This document shows positions 1 to 5,393 of a DNA stretch of 6,529 nucleotides, one piece after another. Within the stretch, counting starts at the first letter, position 1, and the number at the start of each line of letters is the position of its first letter. The position numbers were made by a program, and so were the translations under genes. The notes under the pieces are model-generated. The model saw only the letters and a program-made list of their open reading frames with translations, did not search any database and had not been told where the DNA came from. The stretch is from UBA1189 sp045126595 (GTDB taxonomy: Bacteria > Bacteroidota > Bacteroidia > Bacteroidales > Bacteroidaceae): positions 1-6,529 of the forward strand of contig JBGVOS010000143.1 of NCBI GenBank assembly GCA_045126595.1, read 5' to 3'.

Positions 1-945
1 GAGGTACACTTATCCACACAGCTCAACATCAGCAATGCCGAGGCTCTTAAGTTCTACGCCCGCTTTGCCGATGTGGTGGTGCTCGCCCGCGAACTCAATT
101 TGAAGCAAGTGGCAGCCATCTATAAAACCATAGTGGAAGAAGACATACGTGGTCCGAAGGGTGAACTCATCCGCATCGAGATGTTCTGCCACGGAGCGCT
201 CTGCATGGCCGTATCGGGCAAGTGCTACCTCAGTCTGCACGAATTGGGCGCATCGGCCAACCGCGGTGCCTGCATGCAGGTGTGTCGCCGAGGATATGAT
301 GTGAAAAGGGATGAAGAACCCACCTATCTCCTCAACGATAAGGAAAGCACCATCGAACTGGAGGTAGACAACAAATACGTGATGTCGCCCAAGGACCTCA
401 AGACCATCCGCTTCATGGACGAGATGATGGAGGCCGGCGTTCGCGTATTCAAGATAGAGGGTCGTGCACGCGGTCCCGAATATGTAAAAACCGTAGTAGA
501 ATGCTACAGTGAGGCCATCAACAGCTACCTCGACGGTACGCTCACCGAGGAAAAGAAAGACAAATGGGACGAGCGTCTGCGCACCGTCTTCAACCGCGGT
601 TTCTGGAACGGCTACTATCTGGGACAGCGTCTTGGCGAATGGACCCGCCACTATGGTTCCAATGCTACCGAACGCAAAGTATATGCAGGCAAGGGCATCC
701 GTTATTTCTCCAACATCGGTGTGGCAGAATTCCTCATTGAAGCTGCCGAGCTGCACGTGGGCGACAAGTTGCTTATCACAGGCCATACTACCGGTGCCAT
801 ATATGTGACATTAGACGAAGCACGCGTGAACCTCAAACCCGTAGATACGGTAAAGAAGGGAGCGCACGTGTCGTTCAAGGTGCCTGACCGCATACGTCCT
901 AACGACAAATTGTATATCATGCGCCCGACAGGAATAGAAGAATAA
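1..945 (+). CDS. U32 family peptidase-like protein (TrhP/YegQ-type), 5'-truncated
   Basis: The reading frame is open from base 1 (EVHLSTQLNISN...), so the gene begins upstream of the window; 314 residues are visible, about 100 fewer than full-length relatives. Codons 60-78 match the U32 signature ExFxxGxxCxxxxGxCxxS (EMFCHGALC...GKCYLS), followed by NRGACMQVCRRGY. Cysteines at window codons 68, 75, 91 and 95 are spaced like the iron-sulfur-ligating cysteines of the U32 relatives UbiU/UbiV. A central MSPKDL...VFKIEGRARGPEYV block and a C-terminal small-barrel-like part ending DRIRPNDKLYIM follow E. coli YegQ (TrhP) closely. TrhP works with prephenate-dependent chemistry to hydroxylate U34 of tRNAs. 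The 'peptidase/collagenase' name comes from Porphyromonas PrtC and may not describe the real activity. A tRNA-modification role is my inference; RlhA-like 23S rRNA hydroxylation is the alternative. The next gene starts 3 bp after the stop. Confidence 0.9.
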   Translation, partial: EVHLSTQLNISNAEALKFYARFADVVVLARELNLKQVAAIYKTIVEEDIRGPKGELIRIEMFCHGALCMAVSGKCYLSLHELGASANRGACMQVCRRGYDVKRDEEPTYLLNDKESTIELEVDNKYVMSPKDLKTIRFMDEMMEAGVRVFKIEGRARGPEYVKTVVECYSEAINSYLDGTLTEEKKDKWDERLRTVFNRGFWNGYYLGQRLGEWTRHYGSNATERKVYAGKGIRYFSNIGVAEFLIEAAELHVGDKLLITGHTTGAIYVTLDEARVNLKPVDTVKKGAHVSFKVPDRIRPNDKLYIMRPTGIEE

Positions 946-948
946 GTT

Positions 949-1329
949 ATGGAAAAAGGATACATTACCAAACAGCATACTGCACCCGTGAAACGCTACT
1001 GCCGTACGATGCAGTTGAAGCTTGATAACGCACTCATCCGTGAGTATATACACCGCCATAGCCAAGGCGAAGTTTGGACTGAGATTCTCGACGGCATACG
1101 CGAAGTGGGCATTCTCGAGATGGAAATCTACCTGCTGGGCAATCGCCTGTTCATGATTGTAGAAACTCCCGCCGACTTTGATTGGGACATCGCCATGGAG
1201 CGCCTCGCCACATTACCCCGCCAGCAAGAATGGGAGGACTATATGTCCATCTTTCAGGACTGCCGTGAAGGCGACACTGCCGAAGACAAATGGCAGATGA
1301 TGGATAGGATATTCTATCTCTATGAATAG
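949..1329 (+). CDS. L-rhamnose mutarotase family protein (RhaM/DUF718-like)
   Basis: This 126-residue cytoplasmic protein resembles the dimeric alpha/beta-barrel L-rhamnose mutarotases, which interconvert alpha and beta anomers of L-rhamnose or related sugars. Recognisable blocks are KRYCRTMQL (15-23), YIHRHSQGEVW (33-43), GILEMEIYLLGNRLFMIVET (54-73), QEWEDYM (93-99) and the C-terminal MDRIFYL. H37 aligns with the catalytic His22 of E. coli RhaM (YQRRHNPIW). The E. coli active-site Tyr in NYAIYL aligns with M58, and the second Trp of the WWKYM motif aligns with E96, so the sugar specificity is uncertain. The ATG at 949 lies 3 bp after the upstream stop. A GTG at 988 would start the protein at (V/M)KRYC, where family members usually begin, giving 113 residues. 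No rhamnose catabolic gene (rhaA, rhaB, rhaD) is visible here. Its TAG stop overlaps the receptor start by 8 bp. Family assignment is firm; substrate is not. Confidence 0.85.
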   Translation: MEKGYITKQHTAPVKRYCRTMQLKLDNALIREYIHRHSQGEVWTEILDGIREVGILEMEIYLLGNRLFMIVETPADFDWDIAMERLATLPRQQEWEDYMSIFQDCREGDTAEDKWQMMDRIFYLYE

Positions 1330-3709
1330 ACTCATTGCCCTGCTGTGGGTGGCACTGCTGTGTACCCCATTGACAGCACAACACTATACCGTGAGCGGCT
1401 ATGTCACCGATGCTTCGGCAGAGGAAACAATGATAGGTTCCACACTCTATGACAGCACAAGTGGAAGCGGCACGGTAACCAATGCTTATGGCTTCTATTC
1501 ACTGACATTACCCAAAGGCGCAGTAAACATCACAGCCTCGTATGTGGGTTATACCTCACAGAAGCACAACTTTACCTTATCCCGAGATACGGTCATCAAC
1601 TTTGCCCTGCACACTCATTCGGAATTAGATGAGGTGACCATCGTGGGTAACCGCCTCGACCTCGGCGTGCGAGGTTCGCAGATGAGTGCCGTAGACATTC
1701 CCATAGCACAAATCAAGGCTGTACCCGCTATGTTTGGTGAGACCGACGTGCTCAAGGTGTTGCAACTGCTGCCCGGTGTGCAGTCAGGAACCGAGGGTTC
1801 AGCCGGGCTTTATGTACGCGGAGGCAGTCCCGATGAGAACTTGATGCTCATCGATGGCGTGCCCGTATACAATGTTAACCATATGTTCGGCTTCTTCTCG
1901 GCCTTTAATGCCGATGCCATCAAGAACGTCACCCTATATAAAGGTAGTTTCCCCGCCCACTATGCCGGTCGCCTCTCCTCGGTGGTCGATGTGCGCATGA
2001 AGGAGGGCGACATGCATCACTATCACGGCAATATACATGTAGGAGCTGTATCGTCGAAAATAAGCCTCGAAGGCCCCTTGTGGAAGGGGAAGACCTCGTT
2101 CAATATCTCGGCACGACGCACCTACTCGGACCTCATAACCAATGCGGCACTGTGGTATATGGCCAACATTGAGAACGACAACACAAACTATGGCGCGGGC
2201 TACTACTTCTACGACCTCAACGCGAAGGTCAACCACAAGTTCTCAGACCGCGATCGTCTCTACATAAGTTACTACTCAGGCGACGATGAGATGTACTTCT
2301 CCTTCAAGGAGAAAGACACGAAGGACTACATGAACACCGCCAAACTATCGTGGAAATGGGGCAACATCGTCACCGCCGTACGTTGGAATCATGTCATCAA
2401 TCCGAAGATGTTTCTCGACGTATCGACCAACTACACCCAATACCGCCACCGCCTGGGCATGGGCTTCGACGAGCAAGACAAGATACTCAACGAAAGCTAC
2501 CTCGCCGAGCTGATGATGAACTCGGGCATCTACGACAAGACCGCCAAGGCCGAACTGCACTATAACCCCACGCCCCATCACGACATGCGCATGGGCGTAG
2601 CGTATACGCACCACACCTTCCGACCCGATGTGATGACAATGACCGAAGAAATCAATAAGGAGGAGAATAAAACAAAGATAGGCAACCCCGACATTCTGGC
2701 CCATGAGACTCAACTCTACGTAGAAGACAATGCTACGATAGCCGATGCAGTGAAAGTCAATGCCGGACTCAACTATGCCAGCTTTACCGTGGGAAAGAAA
2801 TTTTATTATGCTTTAGAACCGCGTCTCAGTGCCCGTATGTTGCTCACCCACAACCTCTCGTTCAAAGCGGGCTATGCCTACATGACACAGTATGTGCACC
2901 TGCTCTCGAACAGCAGCATCAGTCTGCCCACTGACCTCTGGGTACCCGTCACCGAACATATCCTGCCCGAGAATGCTCATCAGGTCGCTTCCGGCGCCTA
3001 CTACGAGTTGGAGGGGATATGTGACTTTTCATTAGAAGGCTATTATAAGCGAATGAACAATCTGCTTGAATACCGCGAGGGAAGTTCCTTTATGACAGGC
3101 ACTACTTCGTGGGAAGATAAAGTGGCAATGGGCCACGGATGGTCATACGGACTGGAGTTCCTCGCCCAGCGCTCAGTGGGTAATTTTACTGGATGGATAG
3201 GCTACACATGGTCGAAAACCATGCGTCAGTTTGACCGCGAGGGACAGCTTATCAATGCCGGACTGCCCTTTCCTGCCAAATATGACCGCCGCCATGATGT
3301 GAACATCACTGCCAGCTACCGCTTCAACGACCGTGCAGACCTCTCGGCCACGTGGGTATATGCCACAGGTAACTGCGGAACGCTCTACACACATTACTAT
3401 GAAGATCAGCCACACACTCCCGAAGGCTATAGCGGCACTGTGGGATACTTTGACGGCCGCAACAACTATCGCCTCGAGCCTTACCACCGCCTTGACCTCA
3501 GCGTAAACTTCCACAAGACTTTCAAACGTGCTCCCCGCATCAAGCGCACCATCAATATCAGCGTATACAATGCCTACTGCAACATGAATCCATTCATGGT
3601 CTATATGTACGAAGGCTACGATTGGGAGACCGACCGCAATTACCGTACGCTGCGCAAGGTTACGATATTTCCCATTATTCCTTCGTTCAGTTATGGCATA
3701 CAATTCTAA
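1322..3709 (+). CDS. TonB-dependent outer-membrane receptor with carboxypeptidase regulatory-like domain
   Basis: A 795-residue outer-membrane receptor expected to import an unknown ligand using TonB/ExbBD energy. Residues 1-19 form a signal peptide (MNRLIALLWVALLCTPLTA, then QHY). Residues about 22-98 are a carboxypeptidase-D regulatory-like domain (YTVSGYVTD...TNAYGFYSLTLP...ASYVGYTSQ). A TonB-box-like LDEVTIVGNR follows at 102-111. The plug spans about 112-227 and carries LYVRGGSPDENLMLIDGVPVYN, then FFSAFNADAIKNVTLYKGSFPAHYAGRLSSVVDVRM. The remainder is a barrel ending in SYGIQF, with the terminal Phe expected for BAM-assembled proteins. At under 800 residues, without the long SusC signature and followed by DUF4249 rather than SusD, it is not a classical SusC. 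The start overlaps the mutarotase gene by 8 bp, suggesting translational coupling; only a weak AGGA (1306-1309) precedes it. The following lipoprotein gene is 12 bp downstream and is its probable partner. Ligand unknown. Confidence 0.95.
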   Translation: MNRLIALLWVALLCTPLTAQHYTVSGYVTDASAEETMIGSTLYDSTSGSGTVTNAYGFYSLTLPKGAVNITASYVGYTSQKHNFTLSRDTVINFALHTHSELDEVTIVGNRLDLGVRGSQMSAVDIPIAQIKAVPAMFGETDVLKVLQLLPGVQSGTEGSAGLYVRGGSPDENLMLIDGVPVYNVNHMFGFFSAFNADAIKNVTLYKGSFPAHYAGRLSSVVDVRMKEGDMHHYHGNIHVGAVSSKISLEGPLWKGKTSFNISARRTYSDLITNAALWYMANIENDNTNYGAGYYFYDLNAKVNHKFSDRDRLYISYYSGDDEMYFSFKEKDTKDYMNTAKLSWKWGNIVTAVRWNHVINPKMFLDVSTNYTQYRHRLGMGFDEQDKILNESYLAELMMNSGIYDKTAKAELHYNPTPHHDMRMGVAYTHHTFRPDVMTMTEEINKEENKTKIGNPDILAHETQLYVEDNATIADAVKVNAGLNYASFTVGKKFYYALEPRLSARMLLTHNLSFKAGYAYMTQYVHLLSNSSISLPTDLWVPVTEHILPENAHQVASGAYYELEGICDFSLEGYYKRMNNLLEYREGSSFMTGTTSWEDKVAMGHGWSYGLEFLAQRSVGNFTGWIGYTWSKTMRQFDREGQLINAGLPFPAKYDRRHDVNITASYRFNDRADLSATWVYATGNCGTLYTHYYEDQPHTPEGYSGTVGYFDGRNNYRLEPYHRLDLSVNFHKTFKRAPRIKRTINISVYNAYCNMNPFMVYMYEGYDWETDRNYRTLRKVTIFPIIPSFSYGIQF

Positions 3710-3713
3710 GGGA
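3708..3713 (+). promoter_or_regulatory. Ribosome binding site of the DUF4249 lipoprotein gene
   Basis: AAGGGA overlaps the receptor stop codon and lies 8 nt before the ATG at 3722. It is the clearest Shine-Dalgarno-like site in the window and favours 3722 over the in-frame ATG at 3737, although Bacteroidota often initiate without such a site. Confidence 0.6.
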
Positions 3714-3721
3714 CGAAAACG

Positions 3722-4885
3722 ATGACGAAAACAACGATGAGAACAAATAATTTTCAACTTTCATTTTTTAATCCTCGACTTTTCATAGTGCTTATCAGCA
3801 CAATGCTATTCTCCTGCGTCAACGATATACCCTACAATGCAAAAATAGGTTCTCCAAAGCTCGTACTCAATGCCCTACTTCTTCCAGACAGCATACTGAC
3901 AGCTACGGTCGGTCGTACCGTCCACTTCCTCGATTCAGAAGCGCCAAAGCGCCTTGCCGACGCTACTGTTACCGCCACTGTAAACGGCAGTCATATGGGA
4001 CTCACCTACGATGCAGCCACGCGGGACTACCGTTGTGCCTACCGTCTCAACGCCAGTGACGAGGTAACTCTCACCGCCACCCATACCTTGGGGATTGCCA
4101 CCGCCACACAAAGCGTGATGCAGCAGACTCCTATTCGCGTTGTCAACGCCATGATGCAACCTTTTGTAAATCCTGGTGATCCCGTAAGCCTTGCGACATT
4201 GAACGATGTAGACAGTGCCATGATTGTAAGCCTCTATATAGATGACCCTGCCGACAAGGTCAACTACTATCGTCTGACGATAGACTATCGTGGCACTTAT
4301 GAGGTACAACATCCCGAGGAAATATATGGAGATGAGACCAATAATCATCCGTATCCCAAAGAAGGAGGTCTCATCAGCGAAGAAGGCTTCTTCCCTCACT
4401 ACCTCCTTACCGAGAGTAGCAGCCGACTGATAATCGATAGTGAGAGTGCTTCGCAACTCCTTGGCAACCTGCTCTACATGACCTCATCCAACTCGTTTGT
4501 CTTCTCAGATGAACGTCTGCGCAATACTCATGGGCAACCCATCATCGATTTTCTCATGCTCATGGAGCTTCCTCGTAGCAGTAACGACATGTACAACCCC
4601 GAGAGCGGTTGGACAGATGATAACGATTGGGACAACGATTTCATCTTCCCTGCCGACACGGTGAGCAGCGCTACCTACCACTACCACTTCACGCTCGAGA
4701 CACTGAGCGAGGATTATTACCACTACCTCACAACGGTATCAGCCTACGACCTCACAGGAGGCACCATGATATCTGAGCCAGTGCGCATACATAGCAATGT
4801 AAGTACGGGTGTCGGTATTGTCGGCAGCTACAGTGCAGTAGCGACAGAAGATTCGGTAAAAATGAATTTTGAAAAACAAGATTAA
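3722..4885 (+). CDS. DUF4249 domain-containing lipoprotein, partner of the TonB-dependent receptor
   Basis: A 387-residue predicted lipoprotein. The N-terminus has a hydrophobic stretch (about 19-30) and a lipobox-like LFSC with the acylated Cys at position 32; the mature protein starts CVNDIPYN. An Ig-like beta region follows (about 46-125), with PKLVLNALLLPDSILTATVGRTV matching the usual 'VVEG.LT...P..V.LSRT' opening of the family. Other DUF4249 hallmarks are DPADKVNYYRLTI (175-187), SNSFVFSDERL (256-266), LETLSEDYYHYL (325-336) and the closing SEPVRIHSNVSTGVGIVGSYS (351-371). The function of DUF4249 is unknown. Members are commonly encoded beside a TonB-dependent receptor, as here, so I infer a surface-exposed or outer-membrane accessory role like that of SusD, without homology to SusD. 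An Asp-rich stretch at 299-306 (DDNDWDND) is unusual and could bind a cation. The in-frame ATG at 3737 would remove five residues. Confidence 0.85.
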   Translation: MTKTTMRTNNFQLSFFNPRLFIVLISTMLFSCVNDIPYNAKIGSPKLVLNALLLPDSILTATVGRTVHFLDSEAPKRLADATVTATVNGSHMGLTYDAATRDYRCAYRLNASDEVTLTATHTLGIATATQSVMQQTPIRVVNAMMQPFVNPGDPVSLATLNDVDSAMIVSLYIDDPADKVNYYRLTIDYRGTYEVQHPEEIYGDETNNHPYPKEGGLISEEGFFPHYLLTESSSRLIIDSESASQLLGNLLYMTSSNSFVFSDERLRNTHGQPIIDFLMLMELPRSSNDMYNPESGWTDDNDWDNDFIFPADTVSSATYHYHFTLETLSEDYYHYLTTVSAYDLTGGTMISEPVRIHSNVSTGVGIVGSYSAVATEDSVKMNFEKQD

Positions 4886-4918
4886 AGGTAGAGAACAGCC
4901 AAAATACAAGAAATATCT

Positions 4919-5284
4919 ATGGCACAACATAACGAATTCGGGCGTATCAGTGAAGATAAGGCGGCTGCTTATCTTATGGCACGAGGGTATACGATACGTG
5001 ACCGCAACTGGCGACTTGGACACAAGGAGCTTGATATCGTGGCGCAGAAGAATGACACACTGGCTATCATAGAGGTGAAAGCGCGTAGAAACGACCGATA
5101 TGGAGATGCGGTGGATGCTGTAACGGATGAAAAGATTTATAAGATCGTACAGGCTGCCAATGCATATGTGCGGTATCATCGTATTAACCTCAACGTAAGA
5201 TTTGACATCATTGCCATTACAGGCGAACCGGGCAGTCAGACGATAGAACATATCGAGGATGCTTTTTATCCACCGCTGTACTAA
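4919..5284 (+). CDS. yraN: YraN family protein (UPF0102), restriction-endonuclease-like fold
   Basis: A complete 121-residue cytoplasmic protein of the family's usual length. The N-terminal NEFGRISEDKAAAYLMARGY corresponds to the conserved G..GE..A..YL block. It is followed by HKELDIVAQ (35-43) and IIEVKARR (50-57), giving the E-x-D...E-x-K arrangement (E37, D39, E52, K54) of PD-(D/E)XK nuclease-fold proteins. RFDIIAI (95-101) and the terminal HIEDAFYP (111-118) are also family hallmarks. The biological role of YraN is not firmly established; the fold suggests nucleic-acid binding or cleavage, and this copy keeps the predicted catalytic residues. The start lies 33 bp after the lipoprotein stop with no good Shine-Dalgarno and no visible promoter or terminator in the gap, so co-transcription with upstream genes is likely. 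It is the last plus-strand gene before a strong hairpin terminator at 5305-5340. Confidence 0.93.
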   Translation: MAQHNEFGRISEDKAAAYLMARGYTIRDRNWRLGHKELDIVAQKNDTLAIIEVKARRNDRYGDAVDAVTDEKIYKIVQAANAYVRYHRINLNVRFDIIAITGEPGSQTIEHIEDAFYPPLY

Positions 5285-5304
5285 AGATGCACAAGTGCCA
5301 TAAT

Positions 5305-5340
5305 AAAAGAGAAAGGAGCCCGAAGGCTCCTTTCTCTTTT
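5305..5340. terminator. Bidirectional intrinsic terminator between convergent yraN and nqrF
   Basis: The arms AAAAGAGAAAGGAGCC (5305-5320) and GGCTCCTTTCTCTTTT (5325-5340) are perfectly complementary over 16 bp around a 4-nt loop. On the plus strand the loop is CGAA and the 3' arm runs into TTTTTATT. On the minus strand the loop is UUCG closed by C-G, the very stable cUUCGg tetraloop, and the 3' arm runs into TTTTATTAT. Both directions therefore have a GC-rich stem top and a U-rich 3' end. It lies 20 bp after the yraN stop and 53 bp past the nqrF stop, as expected for a terminator shared by converging genes. Confidence 0.9.
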
Positions 5341-5350
5341 TATTGCCCCT

Positions 5351-5370
5351 CTTTGCGACATGTCGCAAAG
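5351..5370. repeat. Perfect 20-bp palindrome in the convergent intergenic gap
   Basis: CTTTGCGACA followed by its exact reverse complement TGTCGCAAAG. As RNA it could form an 8-bp stem with a CAUG loop. An outer pairing of CCCCT (5346-5350) with AGGGG (5380-5384) could extend the structure with a bulge on one side. It has no adjacent T-run in either direction, so it is not a classical terminator by itself. Its position just past the nqrF stop, before the shared terminator, would place it in the nqrF 3' untranslated region. Role unknown: an RNA 3'-end stabiliser or a dimeric DNA-binding-protein site are both possible. Confidence 0.85.
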
Positions 5371-5393
5371 CTGAGGACAAGGGGGATTTATTA

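Noticed and set aside
10..786. Long minus-strand open frame (258 codons) opposite the U32 gene
   Set aside because: It is a codon-bias shadow: the plus-strand frame carries the U32 signature and family-wide similarity, while the antisense translation shows no recognisable domain.
1322..3709. Calling the receptor a SusC/RagA-type polysaccharide transporter
   Set aside because: It is about 200 residues shorter than usual SusC proteins, lacks the SusC/RagA plug signature, and has no SusD gene beside it; the DUF4249 partner defines a different arrangement.
3173..3757. Minus-strand open frame (194 codons) across the receptor/lipoprotein junction
   Set aside because: It overlaps two well-supported plus-strand genes and their ribosome binding site, and has no recognisable motif.
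4886..4918. Possible promoter in the gap before yraN
   Set aside because: The 33-bp A-rich gap shows no convincing Bacteroidota TTTG (-33) / TAxxTTTG (-7) pair, so co-transcription is the simpler reading.
5289..5298. Small GCAC-AA-GTGC inverted repeat just after yraN
   Set aside because: Only 4 bp per arm with a 2-nt loop; it is too short to be meaningful next to the strong 16-bp stem hairpin.
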